From Limnoperna fortunei (taxonomy: Eukaryota > Mollusca > Bivalvia > Mytilida > Modiolidae), in the NCBI GenBank assembly GCA_944474755.1, contig OX104114.1:43775070-43839069 (forward strand): 64,000 nt of DNA, in the 5' to 3' direction. This document shows, piece by piece, positions 54,716 through 64,000 of the stretch (the stretch's first letter is position 1; every line of letters begins with the position of its first letter). Both the position numbers and the translations under genes were made by a program. Under the pieces are notes generated by a model. The model was not told the origin of the DNA, made no database searches, and saw nothing but the letters and a program-made list of their open reading frames with translations.

Positions 54716-55830
54716 GATAGTGATACAATCTTGTTTTTAGGCAAGATATTAACAAAAAATATCAATCATAAGCAACTTTATTAAAATAATCTCATACTAA
54801 TGTATAGCTGGTCTTAAAAACACGAACTAACCTTATGTCCGACAAACAACCTTCAATTTCCCCTCGTTTTAACTCTTGGTAAAAGTAAAACACGAATCGA
54901 ATACGAGTTGCAAAGTTCTGGATTTTGTCGTATCGAACATGAGAAACAGGAAAATGCCGAATATTAAAAATAAATAAATATATAAGGCATAATTAAAGTA
55001 TGCCACATTGGTTATTAAATGAGAATAAATACATTTTCATAGTTTCTTTCATTGTGATGCTATATCAGGATCGTACATTTCATTCATATCTCTGCGATGG
55101 GAAACGTTTGTTTTTGGTACTCGGTTTCGACGGCAGATGTAGGAGATGTCTTTAGAAGTAAATATACATTTATTCTGTTGACAAAATAATGACAAATTAT
55201 TCAAATTTAAATATGCAGACATATGCTGTAAAATTTCAGGCTACTTATTACCGTTTGAATTTTTCTATAAAACTGAAAAAAAAAGATTAGGCGACTGCGA
55301 TATTTCTTGCAATTAAACATTTGATAGGCTTTTAAAAGTTATTAGTGGTTAATTAATTTTAAAAAGTTTTAGATCCTTTGAATATTTTTAATAGGATTTT
55401 TGTTGACTGTGACTGCTGCGTGTTTTATATTGCATAACACAATGAAAGCTTCTAGTGCGACAGTAACACACATTTAAGATCATTTTTTATATGACAGTAT
55501 CGGATTTAGGAAACAGACTTTGACCCATAAAGCACTTTAATGGTCTTTTTTTAGAACTAGGTAACAACATCCATTTTGCAATCGTCCTTGTATCATAATT
55601 AAACGATTTGCGACTTTATTTAAGTGTTTATATTGAGAATGACTGTCATTTTTTCCGGGCACGAGTTTACATAGTAACTATTTTATTTATCCTTATACCA
55701 CTCAGATTATAGCTAAAACTGTGAAGATAAGTACTGTATAATTAGTTTCAGGATAGTATGTTTCATATTCAAAATATGGGTATTTATGTAACGAAACTTT
55801 TTTTTTCAGTCAAGCATTTCCTAAGCATAA

Positions 55831-56354
55831 CGCTGGTGACTAAAGTTGTCGTCAGTTTGTTTCCTCAAGAAACTACCCCCTGTTGAGCGAAAGTACGTTT
55901 CCCTAGGAAACCGTTCAAAAAATTAAGTAAAGCGGCGGAAAAGCATACTTAAAAAATAGTCCAAAAAACATGAATCACAAAATACTTGAAACCTTTCGTG
56001 AACATGTTTCCTCGGGAAACACTTAACAATATTTAGTAAGTTTCTTTCCCAAGGAAACGAAATATATGATACCTTTTTCTAAACAAGTTTCCTCAGGACA
56101 CCTTTAAACATATTTCCTAAGCAGGTTTCCCAAGGAAACACAATATACATGAAACCTTTCTAAGGATACACTTAACCATTATATTGATGAATGTTAACAA
56201 AGTTTCCACAGGAAACACAATGACCGACGTTGACCGAGAAAAGCGGAGGAATACAGACTAAAATTACACACCCATTACACACAGTTTTCTGATGAAACAG
56301 TTTTAGTCGATATTTCCTGAGGAAATAAACTGACGACAACTTTAGTCACAAGCG
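55831..56354. mobile_element. MITE with 28-bp TIRs and an array of GTTTCC..GGAAAC palindromes
   Basis: The terminal 28 bases (left start CGCTGGTGACTAAAGTTGTC) match in inverted orientation with 27 of 28 identical. The inner bases continue the match into TTTCCTCARGAAA. The body holds at least eight palindromes of the form GTTTCCNNRGGAAAC: 55859, 55897, 56006, 56044, 56087, 56125, 56202 and 56312. The recent unit copies lack the insert, reading CATTTCCTGGTAATAACCG. No coding sequence is present. The superfamily is not assigned; a TA or TAA target is possible. Confidence 0.88.
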
Positions 56355-57455
56355 GTAATAACCGTGCCCTACATCCGCCATTTTGTTGCGTAGGAAAACA
56401 ATATTTGTATCTGTATTGGTTACGTTTTTGAACCCACAATTGGCTTTATGCAAACATCGGAAAGTGGAAAAGAAACAACTCGGAGTTCATAAAATTTCCC
56501 AAAACGAACACAGTTAATTAAGTCAGAAAAGTAAGTAAATAATATAGAATGTAAAGATTTACCGCAGATTTCAGTTTCATTAAACGTGTATTTGGTTACC
56601 CGTATAATAATGTATAAATGGGTACTTTAATCGATGTTGTTGCACTACGTCAACTGTCCTGAATTTTGACCGACCACATCATTTAATTGTGGGGCAATAT
56701 GTTTTGCTTAATATTTCTTTATATCGTTGTGCACAGTATTATTTGCTTAAAGTTTTAATATTTTTTTTATGTTCGAGCCAATTCCATTTCACGAAATCAG
56801 ATTGCGCTTGTTGTTTTAAAATATATGTATTTATTTGGTATCGGGTCAGTCATGTCAGTTCGCCATGAGTCCATTTGCATTCGCCCTAAATAGTAGATCC
56901 GTCCCCCGTTAAAGGTACTAGGGTGAAGGACCCGGATTCTTACAACTCAACAAAGCCAGCCATTTTGTTCTGTCCCGATTGTATCTTACGCCATATATGA
57001 AATAGGATAGAAAGCTATTATTCAATTCAAATCGAATTTTAAAAAAATATTTTGTCAAACACTCCCATATTTAGACGATATTATTAAACAAATATTAACA
57101 CAACAGGTAAGTTTAGAGCACGTTCGATGTATTTATTGATGTGTAACATTATACATATTAAATGAGTCAATTGACACAGTAAAAAATGTTTACTGAAAAA
57201 AGTGCAATTCATCACTGGAATGTTTTTTTTTTAGATAAACGAGTTTGTCAATAAAGAAATTAATAAATTACCTATGGAACAGTCTGTATAAAATTCTAAA
57301 GAATATATTAAATGGAAAAACGTAGGCGCCAACTTTAATATTCAACTACTTACAATGAAAACATTATTGAACTTTAACTCCTCTTTTATATAGAAATTAG
57401 AAAAACCAACAATTTTCAATCCCTTTGTGTGTGAATGATACCGCTTTTATCCAAC

Positions 57456-60439
57456 TTAAACTATACTGATTTTCAAAGTAGAAAAAACGCGAGACTACAG
57501 GTAATTGATCATTCCTGCTTAAATCCAACTGATAAATATAAGTCATTCTCAATTTTATTAGAAACCTACTTAATCACTGCTGATTTATCTTAGTCAATTA
57601 AATTGAACGCTTTTTCCAACTGACAAAACTTAAAACTCTTACAGGAAATACTTTTTCTCTACTGATTTAACGCTGCTCTATTAATTATAAATTAAACTCC
57701 GCTTAAAAACAACTGAAAAAACTTCATAAAATATTTATATTATTTGTAGTCTGTTTTCCAATTATATAGTGACTATCAAATAAAAAAATAATTAGTTATA
57801 TTATTTTTGTTTCAAACAAACTGTGTTTTAGCTTCACATATTAACAATTTACTATTGAAGAGCAGAAATAATGCACAAATGTCTAAGTATGCAGTTTGAG
57901 TATTTTCTATCTTAGAAAAATGTTTGGAATTATTTATTAATACTTCAAATGAAGATTCAAGTTTTTAATCCAAATAGAGAACAAGGACACTGATATTACA
58001 CATGACAAAATTTAGTATGACCATGGCATAATAACACCATTATTCTCAAAATATAAATAAAAAGACATTAAATTTTCTTCTATGCTGTATGTTCTGCCAA
58101 TTTATGGTACAATTGTGGTGATGAATATTATAGATTAAATATCAATATTTGCATGCAATATCAAAAATAAAACCAGAAATCATAAATGATACATTATACT
58201 TCAAACCTATTTAGTAAACAGAAAACTGTTTACTAAAAAAAGTATAATCATAAGGGAGATAACACTAAGTGGAGCAAACTCGCCAATCTTTTGTCCACAT
58301 TCAAATATACCATGAGGGAAGCTTTACTTTTAATGTAACCATTTTTGTAATTATTAACAAGCTATAAAAACAGTTAAGAACTATCTTCATATAAACAATA
58401 GAATAAATGGAACTATTTACAACAGCATGTTTTAGTTTATGTAGAAGTGCTATATAACTAATATCACAATTTTCCTTTACAACTGTTAAAAAGCAACATT
58501 CGTGACCATTGCATAAAATGCTATAGCTGTTTCTTTTTTACTACTGCATAATCAACAAAATGAATATGATGATTATGAAGAAAGAACTATAAAATATATG
58601 TTATAAGATATAACTTTACTGATAAGATTCTTTACAATATTTAATTTGTCAGTGGACAGTTTGGCTTCACCTACTAAATATATTAATGTCCAATATTTTT
58701 TTTCATTTTTTGGCAAACTGCTTTTCACAGAAAGAAGAAGCGGGGCTTCTGCCTCTTATTTACGGTACATATATTTCTTCAGGGCACCAGGTTGTTGCTT
58801 GCTGCTGAATGTTGACAGCAAGTAGAATATGGTGCTGAATGTTATTTGTTCCCTTCAAATCTTCATAGAAACTATAGTCATTCCAAAACCAGACTTGTCA
58901 AAATGCTCTTTGTAAAGTTTTTCCATCAAACAACTTGGTGTAATTATTCTTATTTTTCATTCCTTCTTCTCTTTGATTTACATTTGTTCCTGTTAAAACA
59001 CAAAAAATAATATTGTAGAAAAAAACTGCAAAGAAAGAACATTCATAGCTATTGTATAAAGTTTAAAGTTCGCAATTACCATACAAAATAGAATGTTGCC
59101 ATAGCAAAAACCTTTTATATTGTTAATGTGAAAGTTAAATGACAAGAGTTCATTTTGTTTACAAAATGTATGTACCAACGAGCGACAATACTTACTCAAG
59201 CCACACTAGTGACTTGAGCAGAATCTATAGAATTATGAGCAACCTTAACTGCAGAGTATTTACCTTAAAAGATCTGTAATTAGGACATTATATTTTTTAC
59301 AATTTCTTTGAATTATGTCCATTTGAAGAAGTTGAACACACTTTTATTTCCTACACTTAACTGAATACTCTGAATAAATCAACAATATACCAACATAAAT
59401 AGTATGGCCGAAATGTCCGGGGACGATGTCTTCTGTGGACGACATTTACTATGGACGAAAAAAAGTATGGCCGAAACGTCCAAATCTACAATGGATACAA
59501 AAATGTATAATAAAAAACACTCTACATTGATTGTGTATTCTGTTAAATATAAAATGTCCATTTAAAATGTATGACACGAAATGATTCTTGTGGCGACTGC
59601 AATATGAATGTGCATATTACGGTACTATATGTCAATAAATGTCAATAGTAAACATGTTTGGAAAACTACTGCATCAACGTTTGATATTTATCACAGATGA
59701 AAAATATTTACACTGTGAATATATACGCAGGAAAAAATGTTGAAACTTAAAATATATTTACCTCAAGTTGCAGGCGGTAACGTCGTGTCGTGCACTTCTT
59801 GGTGTCGGAATGGCGTGTGGTGACTACCGTATAGCGGGTTATTTTAGCGGGTGTAAAATTTTGCGGTTTTTAGGTCAAAATGTATTGCAAAAAATTTGGT
59901 TGTTTTAATTTTGGCGAATGGGCAAAACCATAGAAAAAACTTTGGCGGTCTAGCAAACCCGGATAACATATGTTTGTGTATTTTCCAACTGGAACGTAAG
60001 TAAACAAGGGGACTACATAGGAATTAGAAGGAAACAGGTTATATTTCATGTACAAAGACAGAAGCTTAATTACGGATGGAAACTTATATACAGGATGGCA
60101 TTTATCTGTTTTTCCTCCATAAATAATTTGAGGAGGAAGAACATATTTTTTTACAAATCTACTAATTTTCTATAAGTTATAATTGATAATTTTAATTTTG
60201 TATATACAGGTAAAATCACGTTGCATTCCAATTTCGTAATTATGATAGATTTATTAATTGTGTGGTTTGATGTAGTGCTTATCCTCATGTTTCTTCAGCG
60301 GTTTAAATGACAGTTAATCGAGGTGTCAATTTGACAACTAGATCATAATCAGGCCTTTGATCTTTAAACACAGGTAAACACAGGTAAAACAAATGAATAG
60401 ATTTGTTGATTAGTCAAAATAAATGTATTTATTACAGGT
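57456..60439. other. Noncoding AT-rich stretch before the DIRS-like element
   Basis: No gene could be supported. TATGGCCGAAAYGTCC is repeated at about 59403 and 59467, with GGACGA phrases between. A degenerate repeat with GCGGGTTATTTTAGCGGGTG and TAATTTTGGCGAATGG lies at about 59830-59960. A possible minus-strand terminal exon near 58900 was considered and not accepted. Confidence 0.4.
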
Positions 60440-60674
60440 CAGCAAACACGTGTTTGTTTATAAACAAACTCACCTTTGTTGTTTATTTACAAATAAACAG
60501 GTTCTTATATATTTAGAAATGCATTGATTGGTCGCAATGCAGAGATTATGTTATTATTATGGAAATAGCACGGGTATGTTAAGGCATTTTCAGCGCGAAA
60601 AGATTTCGTGTTAAAGCTAGTATGAGTTTTTAGTCATTCGAAGCTCGTTTTCTGTGCAGCTTAGTTCAATAGAT
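60440..60674 (+). promoter_or_regulatory. 5' region / terminal repeat of DIRS-like element
   Basis: About 165 bases upstream of the gag start are shared with a solo copy on the minus strand at 23880-24065, so they belong to the element, not to the host flank. It should contain the promoter, but no clear TATA box is kept here (GGGTATGTTAAGGC, against GGGTATAAAGGC in the solo copy). The exact left end of the element was not found. Confidence 0.5.
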
Positions 60675-61528
60675 ATGTCTCAGCCAGTCCTTGATTTGAA
60701 CGAAGAACACTTGTTGAGTGAGCACCCATCACTTTCTACAACACATAACCAGCCTTGTAGCTCTCAACCTGGCAGTCAGTTGAACTTTGGTAATATCCAG
60801 TCTACGGCTCAAGCTTCGGCAGAAACCACCTCTAGGAGGGAGAGGGATTTGGTGGACACATTTGACCTGTTCAAAAATTATTTGGACTCATTGACTTGAA
60901 ATCGGACCTTTTGTCAGAGCAAGACAACTTGTCTAAGAAGTTCCGGGATGAAGCCAGTATTAAATTTAGGTCTGAAGGAAACCGCATACAGTTCCGTTTC
61001 AATGAAGATATTTTGGAAGGCCTACATAAGCTCCATAGGCAGTTACAGATTAATGGCTCTTCTCTTGCTCCTCTTGCTGGTGATTTGGTTGGTAAACTCA
61101 AGGAGCGTAACAAGCTTATTAGAATTGCCGATAATTCTGCAGGGGGCTGGGCTACTGTTAAGGAATACGAGAGTAGCGACATTGCAGACAATGAGGAGGA
61201 TGAAAAAAGAATCCGGCAGGCGGAATCTAGAGCCCTTAAAGTCATCAAGGAGAAAAAAGCCCGCCCACAACCTTACACATCAAGACCATCTACATCTGTT
61301 ATTCCGGTACCGACTATGCCTACAGCGTCTGTTCCTGCTCAATCTTACAATTTTAACCGTTTTGATCAGCCCTTTCGTACGGGCGCCGCACGGCGTGAGC
61401 CGTGCCCCTATGACATCTGCCACTTGTGCAAGCAGTATGGACACTGGAGGAGGAACTGTCCCCTCAACTTTAAGAACGCCACAAATCCCTCTTCAAACAG
61501 TCAACCAAATCTCACTGCCAAACAGTGA
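60675..61528 (+). pseudogene. gag: Gag-like ORF of DIRS-type retroelement, in two frames
   Basis: The first segment runs from the ATG at 60675 (MSQPVLDLNEEHLL) to a TGA at 60897-60899. The second, displaced by -1, runs on from about 60896 to a TGA at 61526-61528. The second contains RIQFRFNEDILEGLHKL, GDLVGKLKERNKLIRI and GGWATVKEYESSDIADNEED. It closes with a zinc knuckle, C-X2-C-X4-H-X4-C (CHLCKQYGHWRRNC), at about 61418-61459. The pieces fit known DIRS gag proteins end to end. The displacement could be a programmed -1 shift, but no canonical slippery heptamer was seen near the overlap, so an indel is likelier. Confidence 0.75.
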
Positions 61529-62789
61529 TCCGGTTCCAGTCAATGATAAGTATTTTGATTTGTCTTTTTTGTTTACAAATATAGAAAAGTCTACGTTTGC
61601 GCCTTCACAGAGCTTGGAATGGTTAGGAATGTCTTGGGATTCTAAGCATTTTTCTATTTCTATTACACAAAGAAGAATAAACGATCTGTTACAGTCTATT
61701 GATCAAATTCTTAACAAATTTCCTTTGTTTACAGCAAGGCAATTAGCACAGGTGACAGGTAAAATAATTTCCTTGTCACCTGTGATTGGAAATGTAACTA
61801 GGATGATGACTAGATATTGTTATTTGTGTATTGAATCCCGCATAAATTGGGATAGATGTTTAAATCTAGTTCATCCAGAAGAGATTTTAAAAGAGCTCAG
61901 GTTTTGGAGTTGTAATGTTGTTAGTTTAAATTGTAAACTTCTAGCTCCCTACAAACCTTCTACCGTAGTAATTTTTTCGGATGCAAGCAATTTTGCTTGT
62001 GGTGCTTACACATTAGAGATTGATAACAAAATTTTTCACAAAATGTGGAGTTTGTTTGAGAAGAGCAAAAGCTCCACATGGAGAGAGTTAAGAGCCATTG
62101 AGCAGGCGTTGATTTCTTTCGGGGCTTCTCTTTACGGTAAACATGTAAAGTGGTACACTGATAATTTAAACTGCGTACACATTGTTCAAACTGGTAGCAT
62201 GAAGGAAGATTTACAAAAGCTTGCGTTTTCAATTTTTTCCATATGTTCTGAGCTTAGTATATCTTTAGAAATTCAGTGGATTCCACGCAATGAGAATTCT
62301 AAAGCTGATTACATTAGTAAAATGATAGATCATGAAGACTGGCAAGTTTCGGTTGAATTTTTTCAATTTTTAGACGACCTTTGGGGACCCCATACAGTTG
62401 ACAGGTTTGCCAGTTCATCGAATTTCAAGTTAACCAGATTTAATTCTCTTTTCTGGAATCCTTCAGCAGAGGCAGTTGACGCTTTTACGCAGAATTGGTT
62501 CGGAGAAAATAACTGGCTTGTACCCCCTGTTTATTTAGTAATTCGTGCTATTAAGCACTTAATTTTTTGCAAAGCACAGGGATCTTTGGTTGTTCCGAGA
62601 TGGGTTTCGGCGCCTTTTTGGCCATACATTTTCGATAAAAATCTAACTTATCGAGATTATGTGAAGGATGTTTTGGAATTTCATGAATCGGACAGAATTT
62701 ACGTGAAGGGGAGTAGCCCCAAGTGCATTTTTGGCACAGAAAAATTTATTTCTACTGTTCTTGCTGTGAGACTAGATGCTAGTCAGTGA
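61521..62789 (+). pseudogene. pol: RT C-terminus and RNase H of DIRS-type retroelement, catalytic RT core missing
   Basis: An open frame directly after gag encodes SLEWLGMSWDSKHFSISI (RT thumb/connection), TARQLAQVTGKIISLSPVIG, then RNase H with its four acidic residues visible in FSDASNFACGAY (D), STWRELRAIEQAL (E), KWYTDNLNCVHIV (D) and NSKADYISKM (D). It continues with DRFASSSNFKLTRFNS and ends LAVRLDASQ. In intact DIRS elements several hundred residues with the LPFG and YxDD motifs precede EWLG; here none are present, and gag and RNase H are separated by only a few codons. It lies in a different frame from gag. The reading frame stays open through the alternative gag frame upstream, which is not meaningful. 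Confidence 0.8.
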
Positions 62790-63178
62790 TGTTCACGTGG
62801 TCCTGATATCTTTTCGATATTGCAGAGACATGGTGAAATTTACTTATGTTTTATAGTTAGACATGGTCAGTTATTTATTCACATATTGGAATCGAATAAA
62901 TCGGACAAAATATACGTAAAGAAAAATTTATGTATGCGACTAGATACTAGTCTTTGATGTTCACGTGGTCCTGATATCTTTTCGATATTGCAGAGACATG
63001 GTGAAGTAGAGGGAGAGAATCTATATCGCTTGAATGTTTAAGGTAGTTTATGACATGGTCCTAGTACCATACTTGGTATGGTATTGTAGTTGGACATGGT
63101 CAGTTGTTATTAAAATGGGTATGCCGTTGTATATTCAAGTTGCCTAATTATTTTGTTTATTTTATATTACATTTTTCA
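62787..63178 (+). repeat. Spacer with direct repeats between RNase H and recombinase
   Basis: A ~50-base segment (TGATGTTCACGTGGTCCTGA, then TATCTTTTCGATATTGCAG) at 62787-62836 is repeated at 62955-63004. Preceding bases (GACTAGATRCTAGTC) are repeated as well, and TGGACATGGTCAGTTR appears again at 63091. A 19-base palindrome, TACCATACTTGGTATGGTA, lies at about 63066-63084. The stretch ends in a pyrimidine-rich TTACATTTTTCAG, a good splice acceptor, right before the recombinase frame. Confidence 0.7.
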
Positions 63179-64000
63179 GATATATTTGAAACAGGCAGAT
63201 GGTTAAGCATTAGCTCTGTCCGACAGACACACTCGCCAACTATGCGCTTTCTGATAGATCAGATGCCTGCCTTTTGTTTATCTTCAAGGTCAGAAAATAC
63301 ACAAAGACAATACAGGTATATTTTCAATGCTTTTTGTAGATGGTGTTCGTCGAATAATATAAATAATACTTTACCAGCTTCAGATATTTCTGTTTCATCG
63401 TATTTGATTTATTTGACAAATTCTGGAAAATCTTCCAGTAGCATCAATGAAGCTTTTTATGCTATTAGTTGGGCTCATATGCTAGCTGGAGTGAAAAATC
63501 CGTGTGAATCGGATTTAGTTATTACTGTGAAAGAAGGATCTCTGAGATCCGTGGGTCATTTGGTGGTCAAGAAAGAACCTATTACACCAGAGATTTTGTG
63601 TCAAATTGTTAGTCTATTCGGTCGCACCGATTCAAATCTGAAAGATGTTAGGTTAGCTTGTATGTGTTTATTGTGTTATGCGGGTTTTTTACGTTATTCT
63701 GAGCTAGCTCATCTTAAACGTCATCATATAGTCTTTCATGCTTCGTATGTAACGTTATTTTTAGAAACGAGTAAAACAGACGTTTATCGCGAGGGTAGAG
63801 AAGTTGTTATTTCTGCTACTGATAAATTTACTTGTCCTGTTAAAATGTTGATGAAATACTTGTCCTTGGCTAATATTAAATCGGACAGTACTGATTTCAT
63901 ATTTCGTCCATTATGCTTCTGCAAATCGACCAACAGCTACAAACTAAGAAGTGGTAAGCTTTCTTACACTACAGCAAGAGACATTTTATTATCTGCCTTG
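63179..64000 (+). CDS. Tyrosine recombinase of DIRS-type retroelement (3' end outside window)
   Basis: An uninterrupted frame runs from about 63179, with a first ATG at 63242 (MRFLIDQMPAFCLSS), to the end of the window. It shows an N-terminal SAM-like region (SENTQRQYRYIFNAFCRWC, DISVSSYLIYLTNSGKSSSS) and the start of the catalytic domain with the box I arginine in YAGFLRYSELAHLKRHHI, followed by FLETSKTDVYREGREVVI. The HxxR and Tyr boxes would lie beyond the window. In DIRS elements this enzyme integrates the circular cDNA in place of a DDE integrase. Unlike the polymerase, no lesion is visible here. Expression by splicing to the acceptor at 63178 is possible. Confidence 0.85.

Larger units (their letters stand above)
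53810..57455. repeat. Older, diverged third copy of the 5-kb unit
   Basis: The sequence runs in parallel with 41945-45170, with many substitutions and indels. Landmarks include TACAATGGTATTCGGACACA, ATAAGCTCGACTATACGCGG, GGTACTCGGTTTCGACGGCA, TTTTGTTGCGTAGGAAAACA and CGTAGGCGCCAACTTT. It carries two insertions absent from the recent copies (54452-54715 and 55831-56354) and lacks two that they have (42083-42147 and 44318-44710). Confidence 0.85.

Noticed and set aside
54376..54720. 114-codon open frame
   Set aside because: It spans the border of a MITE and repeat sequence. The Lys/Glu/Arg-rich translation comes from the MITE's purine-rich body.
58898..58989. Possible terminal exon on the minus strand (TTTTAACAG acceptor, ~30 codons, TGA)
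   Set aside because: The peptide is not recognisable, no partner exon was found, and an acceptor plus a short open frame is expected by chance in this much sequence.
60948..61520. N-terminal part of a 613-codon open frame
   Set aside because: Up to about 61520 this frame is out of register with the recognisable gag frame and has no conserved blocks. Only the part after 61521 is real polymerase sequence.

Overview
This window is AT-rich, intron-bearing and crowded with repeats. It looks like nuclear DNA of a marine invertebrate, most likely a bivalve mollusc such as a mussel. The grounds are a split SURF4 gene with GT-AG introns, an intronless B-box/beta-propeller gene of the kind expanded in bivalves, tRNA-derived SINEs, a DIRS-type retroelement, Penelope-like reverse transcriptase debris, and non-autonomous elements with hairpin heads and internal tandem repeats. 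The species is an inference; no bacterial or phage organisation is visible.

Only two host protein genes can be supported. SURF4 (2132-6442, + strand, last three coding exons) encodes the ER cargo receptor. A single-exon TRIM-like protein (27009-28739, + strand) has a C6H2 B-box 1, a B-box 2, a coiled coil and a C-terminal repeat region, but no RING.

Layout: 1-8.8 kb is SURF4, with a hAT MITE and a 146-bp tandem-repeat element in its introns. 10.2-13.2 kb holds two broken + strand pieces of a Penelope-like retroelement, separated by a small DNA transposon. 14.7-23.5 kb is bounded by a 25-bp inverted repeat, carries a recurring 15-mer (GAAATGTACGTTACC and variants) near both ends, and contains a broken transposase-like gene. 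I read it as a large decayed DNA transposon, and it is the most interesting object here. 24-31 kb holds SINEs and the TRIM-like gene. 31-38 kb is a patchwork of Penelope-like copies on the minus strand, a Ty3/gypsy fragment and SINEs. 40.3-50.2 kb is a near-identical ~5-kb tandem duplication. 50.3-53.3 kb is a partly duplicated fold-back element. 53.8-57.5 kb is an older third copy of the 5-kb unit, with two further transposons in it. 60.4 kb to the end is the 5' part of a DIRS-like tyrosine-recombinase retroelement whose RT catalytic core is missing; it runs off the window.

The mobile elements are nested, and paralogous or duplicated copies give empty sites that fix several element boundaries and their order of insertion. 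Calls rest on motifs and on my memory of protein families. No database search was possible.
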